DNA of 64,000 nucleotides from Streptantibioticus ferralitis. GTDB lineage: Bacteria > Actinomycetota > Actinomycetes > Streptomycetales > Streptomycetaceae. The stretch is taken from contig NZ_JARHTQ010000019.1 of NCBI RefSeq assembly GCF_029223525.1, positions 62,001 through 126,000 on the forward strand, written 5' to 3'. Below are positions 31,747 through 41,073 of this stretch, piece after piece (positions within the stretch are counted from its first letter, which is position 1; every line of letters starts with the position of its first letter). Both the position numbers and the translations under genes were made by a program. The notes beneath the pieces are model-generated. The model did no database searches and had not been told where the DNA came from. It saw only the letters and a program-made list of their open reading frames with translations.

Positions 31747-32724
31747 TCAGATGGCGGCGGCCGTCTTCTCCGGCTCTGCGGTCTTCTCGGCATCGCTACG
31801 AGCGGCCAGGTACCGCTCGGCGTCCAGTGCGGCGGAGCAGCCGGTGCCCGCGGCGGTGATGGCCTGACGGTACGTGTGGTCGACCACGTCACCGGCGGCG
31901 AACACGCCGGTCAGGTTCGTGCGGGTGCTGGGCGAGTCGACCTTGAGGTAGCCGTCGTTGTCCAGCTCCAGCTGCCCCTTGAACAGCTCGACGCGCGGGT
32001 CATGGCCGATCGCGATGAACAGGCCGGTCACCGGCAGCTCGGAGGTCTCACCGGTCATCACGTTGCGCAGCGTGAGGCCGGAGAGCTTGTTGTCGCCGTG
32101 GATCTCGGCGACCTCGCTGTCCCAGACGAACTTGATCTTCGGGTCGGCAAACGCCCGCTCCTGCATCGCCTTGGAGGCCCGCAGGGTGTCACGGCGGTGC
32201 ACCACGGTCACGGACTTGGCGAACCGCGAGAGGAAGGTGGCCTCCTCCATCGCGGTGTCGCCACCGCCGATCACGGCGATGTCCTGGTCCTTGAAGAAGA
32301 AGCCGTCACAGGTGGCACACCACGAGACGCCACGTCCGGACAGCGCGTCCTCGCTGGGCAGGTGCAGCTTCCGGTGCTGCGACCCGGTGCTCACGATGAC
32401 CGCCTTGGCGCGGTGCTCGTTGCCGGCCGAGTCGGTGACGGTCTTGATCTCGCCGGTGAGGTCCACTGCCGTCACATCGTCCGGAACCAGCTCGGCGCCG
32501 AAGCGCTCAGCCTGGGCCCGCATGTTGTCCATCAGGTCGGGGCCCATGATGCCGTCGCGGAAGCCGGGAAAGTTCTCCACCTCGGTGGTGTTCATCAGCG
32601 CACCGCCGGCGGTCACCGAGCCCTCGAAGACGAGGGGCTTCAGGGAGGCGCGGGCAGTGTAGAGGGCCGCGGTGTAGCCCGCTGGCCCGGACCCGATGAT
32701 GATCACGTTGCGGACATCGCTCAC
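31747..32724 (-). CDS. trxB: Thioredoxin reductase
   Basis: NADPH-dependent flavoenzyme of 325 aa. The FAD motif is [15 protein letters not shown], the NADPH motif [10 protein letters not shown] and the redox-active disulfide CATC in [11 protein letters not shown] chose GTG 32724 ([11 protein letters not shown]) because GGAAG is upstream and the usual N terminus follows; the longer frame adds 18 unconserved residues. With trxA it forms the trxB-trxA operon, which in Streptomyces is under SigR/redox control. Confidence 0.96.
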   Translation of the reverse strand: MSDVRNVIIIGSGPAGYTAALYTARASLKPLVFEGSVTAGGALMNTTEVENFPGFRDGIMGPDLMDNMRAQAERFGAELVPDDVTAVDLTGEIKTVTDSAGNEHRAKAVIVSTGSQHRKLHLPSEDALSGRGVSWCATCDGFFFKDQDIAVIGGGDTAMEEATFLSRFAKSVTVVHRRDTLRASKAMQERAFADPKIKFVWDSEVAEIHGDNKLSGLTLRNVMTGETSELPVTGLFIAIGHDPRVELFKGQLELDNDGYLKVDSPSTRTNLTGVFAAGDVVDHTYRQAITAAGTGCSAALDAERYLAARSDAEKTAEPEKTAAAI

Positions 32725-32899
32725 GGCTGTCTTCCTCGTCTCTGCCGACTGCTTGGGAACCCTGTGCGGAAGCTTCACCCCGCCTAACGGATCCTACGAT
32801 GCGCGAATTCCCGGGGGGCCCGACCGTTACCGCTCTCCGTCAGCTCACGCGGTAAAGGTTCACACGGTGGAAGCGCCCAGGGCGGCTGGCTGTGGCGGC

Positions 32900-33787
32900 T
32901 CAGCGGCGACTGTACGTCTGCTGGGTGAGGAGATGCCCGGGTGTGGAAGATCCCGTGCTTACACACGACGCGTCGACAACATAGGCGTCGACCTGGGCCG
33001 AGTCGGACGGGTGCGGAAGCAGGACCAGATATGCGGCGTGTCCCTCGTACATCCCCTGGGAGAAGGCCAGCGGGGTCCCGGTCTGGCCGGTGCCTTTCAG
33101 AACGCAGGATGGTGCGGGCGCGGCGTGGGTGGCGAAGGGCGTCTCTTCGGCGTTTCCACCGGATTTGGGAGAGGCGGCGGTACCGCCGTTGTCGAGGAGC
33201 TCATGGACCTTCGTGGGCAGCGCCGTGCCGGAGAAGGCGCCGGGCTGCTGGGCGCCCGCGGTGGCGCGGCCTTCAGAACTGCTGTGGGACGACCCGAGGG
33301 AGTTCACGAAGAGTCCACCCAGGGCGAGTACAGCGGCAGCGCTCGCGGTGGCCAGCAGCGTGCGGCCCCGGCGCCGCCGTGGACCGGTCCGCCCCGGGCC
33401 GGTGGAAGCGGGGGCATGCCCGGCGGGCCGGTGGGCCGACGGCGCTGTTTCACGTGAAACATGGGTCTTGGCCGCCGTGGCGGATGGCTGCGTCGGTGTC
33501 GGCGCGGCAGCGGATGTCGAGTCGGGCGCGGTGGCGTTGATGAGCGCCTCGGCGGCGAGGGCGGCGTCGATTCGCCCCGCGACATCGGCGGGCATCCGCG
33601 GCGGTCCGGGAAGGTTGCCCAGCAGGTTCCGGATCTCGTCCAGCGAGTCTCGTACATCGGTGCACACGACGCAGTCGGCAAGGTGACCGCGGAGAATGGC
33701 GGTGCGCTCGGGCGGAAGGATGCCTTCGGCGAATGCGGAGATCTCAGAGACCTCGGGGTGTTCGTCCGTGCTGGCCGTGGATGTCAC
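32900..33787 (-). CDS. Zinc-finger anti-sigma factor (anti-SigM)
   Basis: A 295-aa type I membrane protein. The N-terminal zinc-binding anti-sigma motif (His then CxxC) is RGHLADCVVCTDV. A hydrophobic segment near residues 141-163 gives one transmembrane helix, and the C terminus is an extracytoplasmic domain with two cysteines (CVLKG, DASCVS). The GTG start overlaps the upstream sigM stop, so the pair is coupled. It probably holds the SigM sigma factor inactive until a stress signal. A parS site lies within the gene. Confidence 0.88.
   Translation of the reverse strand: MTSTASTDEHPEVSEISAFAEGILPPERTAILRGHLADCVVCTDVRDSLDEIRNLLGNLPGPPRMPADVAGRIDAALAAEALINATAPDSTSAAAPTPTQPSATAAKTHVSRETAPSAHRPAGHAPASTGPGRTGPRRRRGRTLLATASAAAVLALGGLFVNSLGSSHSSSEGRATAGAQQPGAFSGTALPTKVHELLDNGGTAASPKSGGNAEETPFATHAAPAPSCVLKGTGQTGTPLAFSQGMYEGHAAYLVLLPHPSDSAQVDAYVVDASCVSTGSSTPGHLLTQQTYSRR
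33447..33460. promoter_or_regulatory. parS: parS site 5, inside anti-sigma gene
   Basis: Perfect GTTTCACGTGAAAC in the coding region, read in frame as HVSRET. Confidence 0.95.
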
Positions 33788-34479
33788 TGTTGACCACCTC
33801 CGCCCTTCACGGCGCCCTTCGGATCTTTCGCTGACGTCTCTGGGACGGATGTCGCCTCCGTCCGGTTCCTTCCCCTGCCGGGACCTGCGCTATCCCTACC
33901 GGCCGCACGCAGATGGGTGAGCAGCGGAAGCAGCCGGGCGCGGCCCCGGGCGCATCTGCTCTTGACCGTTCCGGGCGGTACGTCGAGGACCTTGGCGGCC
34001 TCGGCGACCGGGTAGCCCTGCATGTCCACGAGGACCAGAGCGGCGCGCTGATCGGGCGGGAGCGTGGCGAGCGCATGGATCAGCTCGCGGTGGAGTTCCC
34101 CGCGCTCCGCCGGGACCTCGGCGGATTCGTGCGGCTCGACCAGGGTCTCCAACTGCTCGGTGTCGGCGAGCGGTGCGGTGCGACGGGAGGCGGCCTTGCG
34201 AGCCCGGTCGAGGCAGGCGTTCACGGTGATGCGGTGCAGCCATGTGGTGACGGCGGACTGGCCGCGGAAGGTGTGGGCCGAGCGGAACGCCGACACAAAG
34301 GCGTCCTGCACCGCGTCCGCGGCCTCTTCGGGGTCGCCGAGAGTACGTACCGCGACCGCCCAGAGACGGTCGCGGTGGCGGCGTACCAGTTCCCCGAAGG
34401 CGTCGGGATCGCCCGCGACATGGCGGGAGAGGAGCTCCAGATCACTGGCCTCCTCATGCGATCCCTCGCCCAACGCCAC
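33784..34479 (-). CDS. sigM: ECF RNA polymerase sigma factor SigM
   Basis: A 231-aa ECF sigma factor. Region 2 has DPDAFGELVRRHRDRLWAVA and the DAVQDAFVSAFRS signature, and region 4 carries ALATLPPDQRAALVLVDMQGYPVAEAAKVLDVPPGTVKSRCARGRARL (key parts LPPDQR and GTVKSRCARGR). The tail after about 190 is disordered. It is coupled to the downstream anti-sigma gene. By position (just downstream of the kinase-like gene and murJ on the minus strand) it corresponds to Streptomyces SigM. Confidence 0.93.
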   Translation of the reverse strand: MALGEGSHEEASDLELLSRHVAGDPDAFGELVRRHRDRLWAVAVRTLGDPEEAADAVQDAFVSAFRSAHTFRGQSAVTTWLHRITVNACLDRARKAASRRTAPLADTEQLETLVEPHESAEVPAERGELHRELIHALATLPPDQRAALVLVDMQGYPVAEAAKVLDVPPGTVKSRCARGRARLLPLLTHLRAAGRDSAGPGRGRNRTEATSVPETSAKDPKGAVKGGGGQQ

Positions 34480-34487
34480 GCGTCCTC

Positions 34488-36215
34488 CTACGATGACAGG
34501 CCGGTGAACGACACGTTCGTTATGGCCTGCTTGTAGCCCGCGCCGCTGTACGTGCTGGAATCCTCAGGGGAGTTCGGCATCGCGGTGATCCAGACGAGGA
34601 CGTACCGCGTCGGCACAGGGTCCTTGACGGATAGTTGGGCGGTGCTGCCCTCGGTCCGCGCCGACGCGAGTTGGTGCATTCCCGAGGGCTGCGTCGACGG
34701 CGTCAGTGAGTCCGCCGAGTACAGCGTGAGCGCCGTGTAGGAACCGCTGTACCGGAACGTGATCGTGCCGCCACTGACCTTCTGCGCCGAGCCCAGGTCG
34801 TAGACGATGCCGACGCCCTGCTTGAAGGGCGCCAGCACAGGACCCTCGTTGAAGGTGCGGCTGATCCAGTACTTCGACCCGTTGTGGCCGTAGGTGTCAT
34901 TGACCTGACCAGGGTGCTGCGGGACGTTGTCCGGCGCGTACTCCTTCGCGCCAGCGATGGCCAGCGGTTTGGGGGCGCCGTGTTGTGTACCGCCCGTGCT
35001 GCCCTTCTGCTGTTGCGGTGGCTGCTGCTGGTTGGATCCCGACTGACCGCCCTGGTTCATCAGGGTGTCCGCGACCTGCCAACTGCCAAGTCCCAGAGCG
35101 GCGATGAGCAGAGCGGCGACGCTCCACTTGAACACCTTGCCCGCCCGGCCGGACAGCGCCGGTGGCGGCGGCGGTGCCACCGGGGCATGTCGGGTGACGC
35201 CCGGTTGGGCGGGACGTGCTGGGGGCTGGCGGTAGGCGTTCTGAGGGAACGTTGGTGCCTGCGGCTCCGGGGGGCGGATCCTGGGGAGCGCCGCGACGGC
35301 CTTGGCGAGTTCCTCAGGGGTGGTGAGCGGCTGTTCATGACGAGACGGATGGGCGCCGTCATTGATCAGGGCACGCATCGCCAGCCCGGAAAGACCCCGG
35401 TGCACACCCGCCCGCACCTGGTCGGGGGAGACCAGACCGAGGTCCTTGGGCAGGCCCTTGAGCCCGTGGGCGTCCTCCGGGTAAGGCCAGCGGCCGGTCA
35501 GTGCCGAGTACAGCAACGCGCCGATCGCCTCGGTGTCGGTGCGCTTGGGGCGGTCCGACTCGATTCCGCGCAGCGCGGCGGCGACGGCGAGTCCCCGGAT
35601 GCGGTACTGACCGGACTCCGAGCGCAGTACCGAGCTCGGGTTGAGCCGAAGGTGGGAGAGGCCTTCGCGATGCGCGGCCGCCATGGCCTGGGAGACCTGG
35701 CTGACGAGTTGGTACGCCTCGTGCGGTTCCAGCGGTCCCGAAGCGAGCAGCGGGCTCAACTCGGTTGCGTCAGGCAGCCATTCATGGACGACGTAGACGA
35801 GGTCGTTCTCCTCGACGGCGTCGAGGACCTGAACGAAGCGTGGATCGCCCAGCAGCGCCGCCGAGCGGGCCGCTGACAACACTGTGCGAGCCCGAGGGTG
35901 ATCGGCGGGCAGCAGGTGGACGCCGACGGCGCGGCGGAGCTTTTCATCGACGGCCCGCCAACTACTGAAGCCGTCAACGCGGGTGACGCACTCTTCGAGA
36001 CGATAGCGCCGGGCGAGTCTGTGGCCGCTGTGGAGCTCCGGTGGTTCGGGGATCGATGTCGTCGGCGCGGCCTCTTCCGAGGTCTTCTGCTCAGCGTCCT
36101 GCGTTTTGCTCTGGGCCGTTGCCCCGTCGCCCGTGGCCCCGCCCGCGCCGGCGGCGAGCGGCGCTTGACCGCTCTCGTTGGCCACGTCGACGGCAGCCGT
36201 GCTCCGCTCCGCCAC
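34488..36215 (-). CDS. Membrane pseudokinase next to MurJ
   Basis: A 575-aa protein in three parts. Residues about 65-320 form a Ser/Thr-kinase-like domain that has lost catalysis: the catalytic loop is HLRLNPSSV where HRDLKPxN is expected, the ATP-binding lysine position reads GVHLLP, and no DFG is present. One transmembrane helix is near 357-378 (FKWSVAALLIAALGLGSWQ). The outer C-terminal ~180 residues look like a discoidin-type beta domain. In mycobacteria a pseudokinase domain is fused to MurJ; here it is a separate protein beside murJ, so a regulatory link to lipid II flipping is likely but inferred. Confidence 0.85.
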   Translation of the reverse strand: MAERSTAAVDVANESGQAPLAAGAGGATGDGATAQSKTQDAEQKTSEEAAPTTSIPEPPELHSGHRLARRYRLEECVTRVDGFSSWRAVDEKLRRAVGVHLLPADHPRARTVLSAARSAALLGDPRFVQVLDAVEENDLVYVVHEWLPDATELSPLLASGPLEPHEAYQLVSQVSQAMAAAHREGLSHLRLNPSSVLRSESGQYRIRGLAVAAALRGIESDRPKRTDTEAIGALLYSALTGRWPYPEDAHGLKGLPKDLGLVSPDQVRAGVHRGLSGLAMRALINDGAHPSRHEQPLTTPEELAKAVAALPRIRPPEPQAPTFPQNAYRQPPARPAQPGVTRHAPVAPPPPPALSGRAGKVFKWSVAALLIAALGLGSWQVADTLMNQGGQSGSNQQQPPQQQKGSTGGTQHGAPKPLAIAGAKEYAPDNVPQHPGQVNDTYGHNGSKYWISRTFNEGPVLAPFKQGVGIVYDLGSAQKVSGGTITFRYSGSYTALTLYSADSLTPSTQPSGMHQLASARTEGSTAQLSVKDPVPTRYVLVWITAMPNSPEDSSTYSGAGYKQAITNVSFTGLSS

Positions 36216-36363
36216 CGTCGTTCCTGCCTCCCCATCCGTTGGACGCGTCGTGCACAGCGTCTATACCGAAGCCGTCCGTATCAAAGCCAAAGACAATTGT
36301 GCCCACAGTCCGCCGCTATGCACGACACGCGACGGCGCGGGATGGTTGCCCGCGGACGCTGTG

Positions 36364-38544
36364 TCAGCGGCCCAGCCGCCCGCGCACCATACCGACCATC
36401 GCTGTCAATTCTTCGATGCGCATCCGTCGAGCTGCTACATAGAAGACCCCTAGCAGAATGATGCCGCCGCCGACCAGCGCGGCGAGCGAGCCGAAGAAAC
36501 CGTCACCGAGCATTCCACCGATCCAGTAGGCGGCGGCTCCACCGAGCAGAGCCGCCGGGAGGCTGGCGCCGATGAGGCGGGCGTAGGTCCGGACGATGTG
36601 CGACCCGTCCAGGTCGCCGCCGAGCCGCTTGCCCAGTCGCTTCACCGCGACACCCACACCGACGACGTAGGCGAGGCCGTAGGAGGCGGCCATGCCGACG
36701 ACGGCCCAGCGGGCGGGGAGCGTGAGGAAGCATAGGCCGGAGGCCGCCGCGTTGACGATCGCGACGATCACCGTGTTGTAGAAGGGCGTGCGGGTGTCCT
36801 CGTAGGCGTAGAAGCCGCGCAGGACGACGTACTGCACCGAGTACGGGATCAGCCCGAGGCCGAACGCCATCAGGACGTAGCCGATGTTGCGCGCGCCCGC
36901 TTCACCGGAGCTGGAGTACATCAGGGTGGCCAGCGGAACGCCGAGCGCGAGGAAGGTGAACGCGCACGGGACGATCGCGACGGCCGATGTCCGCAGTCCG
37001 TACGAGAGGTCGTCGCGCACCGCCGGAGCGTCCCCGTCGGCCGCGGCACGGGAGATGCGCGGCAGAACCGCGGTCATCACCGAGACCGTGATGATCGCCT
37101 GGGGCATCTGCCACAGCAGCAGCGCGTAGTTGTAGGCGGTGATACCGGTGCCGGGGTGGCCTTGCTTGTCAGCGACCGCACCCGCCCAGGTGGCGAGCTG
37201 GGTGACGACCACCATGCCCGCCTGGTTGGCCAGGACGAAGAAGAACGTCCACTTGGCGAGCTTGGCGGCATGGCCGAGGCCGTGCCCGCGCCAGTCGAAG
37301 CGCGGCCGGATGCGTAGGCCCGACTCCCGCAGGTACGGGATCATGGCCAGTGCCTGGACCGCAAGGCCCAGCAGGGTGCCGATGCCGAGGAGTCGTACGC
37401 CCTCGGGGGAGATCGAGGAGGCGTCCACCCCGGATGTGCGGGCCGTGCCGTACACCCAGATGAAGGCGCCGAAAGTGGCGATGACGACGATGTTGTTCAG
37501 GACAGGGGTCCACATCATCGCGCCGAACCGTCCGCGGGCGTTGAGGATCTGTCCGAGAACGACGTGCACGCCCATGAAGAACATGGTCGGCAGGCAGTAG
37601 CGGGTGAAGGCCACGGCGATGTTCATCGTCACCGGGTCGGAAGCGATCTTGTCCGACATCAACCGCACCAGGACCGGCGCGCCTAGCACCATCACCGTGG
37701 TGACGGCGGCCAAACCCACCACGACGAGGGTCAGCAGGCGGTTGGCGTAGGCCTCGCCGCCGTCCTCGTCGTTCTTCATCGCCCGCACCAGCTGCGGGAT
37801 GAACACCGCGTTGAGCGCGCCGCCGCCGACCAGGATGTAGATCATCGTCGGCAGGGTGTTGGCGACCTGGTAGCTGTCGTTGAGCGTCGAGACGCCGATG
37901 GCACCGCCGATGACGAGGGTGCGCAGGAATCCGGTGAGCCGTGAGACCAGCGTTCCCGCGGCCATCAGCGCGCTGGACTTGAGCAGGCTGCTCGCGCGGC
38001 CCCCGGAGCGGGTGGCCTCCGGCTCGGGGGCCTCGGCCGCGACGGACTCCGGCGCCGGTTCGTCGGGGGCGTCGGTGTAGTCCGGGTAGCCGAACGCCTG
38101 CTGCTGCTGGGTGGCGGCGCCGTGCTGGTCGCGGAAGAAGTGCGCGTACGGGTCCTCGCCCGGCTGCTGCTGGGCCTGGGCCGGCCCGCCGTCGCCCGCG
38201 TACGGGTTCGCCGGGACGGCGGCGTACGGAGACTGCTGCGGCTGGCCGTCCGGCTGGCGGTGAGGCTGTGGCGCCCACTGCCGGGGGTCGGCGGGGGGCT
38301 GCGGCGCGGGCTGGTAGGCCTGCGGCGGGTACGGCGGCTGCCCCGACGGCGCTGGGGGCGGCGCGGGCCGGTCGTAGCGGGCCTCTGGTGCCGGGCCCTG
38401 CTGGGCGTACGGGTTCTGGGCGTACATCTCCGGCGGGTAGGGGCTGGGACCGGAGCGGTGCTCGGGCGGAGGCGGCGGGCTCGCGGCCGTCGCGTCGTCG
38501 TACGACGACGCCCGGTCACGCTCTCCGTCGTACGGCGCGTTCAT
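36364..38544 (-). CDS. murJ: Lipid II flippase MurJ
   Basis: Flips the peptidoglycan precursor lipid II across the membrane. The 726-aa protein has a ~180-residue proline/glutamine-rich cytosolic N terminus, then the MviN/MurJ fold starting LLKSSALMAAGTLVSRLTGFLRT, with about 14 transmembrane helices. Signature parts are IPQLVRAM and the LNARGRFG and PRISRAAADGD segments. I chose ATG 38544; a GTG one codon earlier is equally possible, both behind AAGGTGG. It is probably cotranscribed with the downstream pseudokinase gene. Confidence 0.94.
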   Translation of the reverse strand: MNAPYDGERDRASSYDDATAASPPPPPEHRSGPSPYPPEMYAQNPYAQQGPAPEARYDRPAPPPAPSGQPPYPPQAYQPAPQPPADPRQWAPQPHRQPDGQPQQSPYAAVPANPYAGDGGPAQAQQQPGEDPYAHFFRDQHGAATQQQQAFGYPDYTDAPDEPAPESVAAEAPEPEATRSGGRASSLLKSSALMAAGTLVSRLTGFLRTLVIGGAIGVSTLNDSYQVANTLPTMIYILVGGGALNAVFIPQLVRAMKNDEDGGEAYANRLLTLVVVGLAAVTTVMVLGAPVLVRLMSDKIASDPVTMNIAVAFTRYCLPTMFFMGVHVVLGQILNARGRFGAMMWTPVLNNIVVIATFGAFIWVYGTARTSGVDASSISPEGVRLLGIGTLLGLAVQALAMIPYLRESGLRIRPRFDWRGHGLGHAAKLAKWTFFFVLANQAGMVVVTQLATWAGAVADKQGHPGTGITAYNYALLLWQMPQAIITVSVMTAVLPRISRAAADGDAPAVRDDLSYGLRTSAVAIVPCAFTFLALGVPLATLMYSSSGEAGARNIGYVLMAFGLGLIPYSVQYVVLRGFYAYEDTRTPFYNTVIVAIVNAAASGLCFLTLPARWAVVGMAASYGLAYVVGVGVAVKRLGKRLGGDLDGSHIVRTYARLIGASLPAALLGGAAAYWIGGMLGDGFFGSLAALVGGGIILLGVFYVAARRMRIEELTAMVGMVRGRLGR

Positions 38545-38587
38545 CACTGCCCCACCTTAAGGTTTCCGGCCCAGGCCCTGCCCCTGG

Positions 38588-40963
38588 CTATCTGTCCACC
38601 TTCTCACCCGGTGCCCGGTCGCCCGGGCTTTGCGCTGCGGTGTCCGCGGCCGGGTCACCCGGCTGCTCGGGGACCGTACCGCTGCTCTCGACGTCTCCCC
38701 CGCAGCCGCTCTGCGATGCGTCCGGTCCGGCGTCCCGGCTTTCGGCCTCGCGAAGCGCCCGGCGCTTTCGCTGCCGGTACATCCGGACACCGGCCAGGAC
38801 GAGCAGCAGCAGTCCGCCGGCGATCACGAGCATCACGGTGTCGGTGATTGAGGTGACATTCACCTGGAAGACCATGGGCTGGCCATAGGGGGTGCCGTCG
38901 GTGGTGAACAGCTGTGCCGACACCCAGGTCTTGCCATTGGCGCTGGCGGTCGTCCGGAACTTCAGCGAGCGGTTGTGACCGCCGTCGATGTCCACGGTCT
39001 GCGGTGCACCCACGTCGAGGCGGTTGTTCTGGTTGGAGGTGAGACGTAGCTCCAACCCTGTGACCTGCTGGGCGAGGCTGTTCTGGACGGTCACCGGGAT
39101 CGTCGCACTGCGCCCGGAAAGGGTGATCGACTTCTTGTCGATGATGCGCACGTCCTGGGTGAGACCGCTCAGATAGGACGCGACATCGCCGCGGAAGGAC
39201 CAGGCGTTGTCCGTGTCGCCACGCCACTGGGTCGACATCGAGCGCAGTACCGCGGTGCCGAACGGGGTGGTGACGCGGTCCTTGCGGGAAAGGATCACCA
39301 GGAAGCTGTTGAGCGAGTCCTGGACGGACTGGATCTGCCGGAAGGCGTCAATGGACAGTTCCTGCCGCCGGAGCGTGGCGGGATAGGCGTCACCGCCGGG
39401 CACGGACTGGTTCGCCCCCGGGTCGGGGGTGGCCTTGGCGGCGGCGCTGAGGCTGGCCGGGTCGGTCCAGCCACCGGAACGGCTGGCGGAGATCGCCGCG
39501 GCCATGGCCTGCGCCTGGCTCGTGGTGGGCATCCGCTGCGGGGCGACGACGACGCTCCGCTGCTGCTCTGGCGCCTGCTGGTTGATCATCAGGGACTGGG
39601 CGAGGAACTTCTGGACGGCCAGCGTCGAGCTGTCGGCCCGTGTCAGATCACTCATGAACGCTTTGGACAGCGAACTGTCGGCGACGACCGCCGTGGTCCC
39701 GCCACCGATGGGGCGGGCGGCGGACGGGGTGTAGCCCAGCGATCCCGTCTCGCGCAGGCTGTCGCTGCGGGCGATGAGTTTGTCGGCGCCCCCCGCCGTC
39801 GCCACCCCGACGATCGACGGGTCGACGGCGCCGTCCGCGGGCCAGGCGAAGTCGGTCCGCGGAGTGACCCCCAGCACCGTCTGCACCGTCACGGCGGCCA
39901 GGTCGGTGGCGGCCTTGAGGTGGCCGATCGTCCCGGAGACGTCCTTGCCATGGTGCGCGATGGAGGCGATGTCCGGGTCACCGAACGGCAGGGCGACCAC
40001 CTCATCGCCCTGGATGGCGTTCTGGAGCTCGTTGAGCCACTGCTTGGCGTACTCGGTGCCGCTTCCCGGCGTGGTCTGCTTGGGGTCCCCGCCCGGCCCC
40101 AGGACCTTGTACGGCTTGGTCATCGCGTCCACGGTGGCGAGCAGGTCCGGGTCGATGACCCAGGTCACCGGCAGGCCCTTGGCGATCGACACCATCTGTT
40201 CGAGTCGGCCGCCCGGCGCCAGCTCCGCCGCGAGGTCGTCGTCGCGGAAGAGCGGCGACTGCTGATCGTCGCCCGGGGTGCGGATGTCCATATGCGGGCG
40301 ATCGATCAGCGGCCACAGGAAGGTGGTCTTGGTCTTCTGCCCGCCGGCTTGGGAGTACCAGGGCAGGAAGGTCCGCTTGATGCCGAGAACGTGCTGGTAG
40401 TTGGCGTCCTTGGTGCTGCCGGACGCGGTCACACCGAGCTGGTAGACGCCGTCGTTCCCCAGACCGAGTGCGCTTACCGGTACATCGAGGGTGAAGGGGA
40501 GGCTGATATGTGGGGGGATGTCCGGGAGGTTCGCACTGTGGCCCGGGACCTCGCCACCGTCGAGCGAGGAGAAGCCGCCGCTCGCCTCGGTGTTGCTTAT
40601 GGCGCTGCGGCTGGCCAGCGGGCCGCTGGCGGCCAGCCGCAGGCCGACGTGGGCGTTGGCGATGGTCTCGTCGCCGTTGTTGGTGATGGTGCCGCTGATG
40701 GTGAGCGTGTCGTTCTTGGTCGGTGTGGCGGGGCTCAGGGAGTCCACGTCGAGTTCCGCGGTGCTGGAGCCGCTCGCCCCGTCCGCGTACGCGCTGGTCG
40801 CCGCGGGAAGCTGTACGAGACCGGTCAGGAGGGCGGCGCCGACCAGCGTTGCCGCGGCGCGGCGCAGCCAAGAACGAGCAGGGGTGGTTCCGGGGTGCCG
40901 TGCCGCCTCGCCCACGCGCTCGTCCGTCCGTCTCTCGTCGCCATCGGATGTGCGTCCTGGCAT
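38588..40963 (-). CDS. Large secreted/membrane protein, DUF6049 type
   Basis: A 791-aa protein with an N-terminal signal segment (LRRAAATLVGAALLTGLVQLP) and a C-terminal transmembrane helix (VMLVIAGGLLLLVLAGVRMY) followed by RQRKRRALRE. The extracytoplasmic region begins with a CARDB-like beta domain (DTLTISGTITNNGDETIANAHV) and then a long catalytic-looking middle without recognised motifs. It matches the actinobacterial family encoded next to murJ and cca (DUF6049). ATG 40963 is used; the RBS is weak, and the longer frame upstream overlaps cca promoter sequence. Function unknown. Confidence 0.8.
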   Translation of the reverse strand: MPGRTSDGDERRTDERVGEAARHPGTTPARSWLRRAAATLVGAALLTGLVQLPAATSAYADGASGSSTAELDVDSLSPATPTKNDTLTISGTITNNGDETIANAHVGLRLAASGPLASRSAISNTEASGGFSSLDGGEVPGHSANLPDIPPHISLPFTLDVPVSALGLGNDGVYQLGVTASGSTKDANYQHVLGIKRTFLPWYSQAGGQKTKTTFLWPLIDRPHMDIRTPGDDQQSPLFRDDDLAAELAPGGRLEQMVSIAKGLPVTWVIDPDLLATVDAMTKPYKVLGPGGDPKQTTPGSGTEYAKQWLNELQNAIQGDEVVALPFGDPDIASIAHHGKDVSGTIGHLKAATDLAAVTVQTVLGVTPRTDFAWPADGAVDPSIVGVATAGGADKLIARSDSLRETGSLGYTPSAARPIGGGTTAVVADSSLSKAFMSDLTRADSSTLAVQKFLAQSLMINQQAPEQQRSVVVAPQRMPTTSQAQAMAAAISASRSGGWTDPASLSAAAKATPDPGANQSVPGGDAYPATLRRQELSIDAFRQIQSVQDSLNSFLVILSRKDRVTTPFGTAVLRSMSTQWRGDTDNAWSFRGDVASYLSGLTQDVRIIDKKSITLSGRSATIPVTVQNSLAQQVTGLELRLTSNQNNRLDVGAPQTVDIDGGHNRSLKFRTTASANGKTWVSAQLFTTDGTPYGQPMVFQVNVTSITDTVMLVIAGGLLLLVLAGVRMYRQRKRRALREAESRDAGPDASQSGCGGDVESSGTVPEQPGDPAADTAAQSPGDRAPGEKVDR

Positions 40964-41073
40964 GGTAACGATGGCTGCTGAGGGTAAGTGCTGCGGAGTA
41001 CTCTCCAAGATCAACCAGGGGGGCCGGGAAACCTGGCGGACGTGCCCTCGGCGGCCACGTATTCTGTTCTGTT

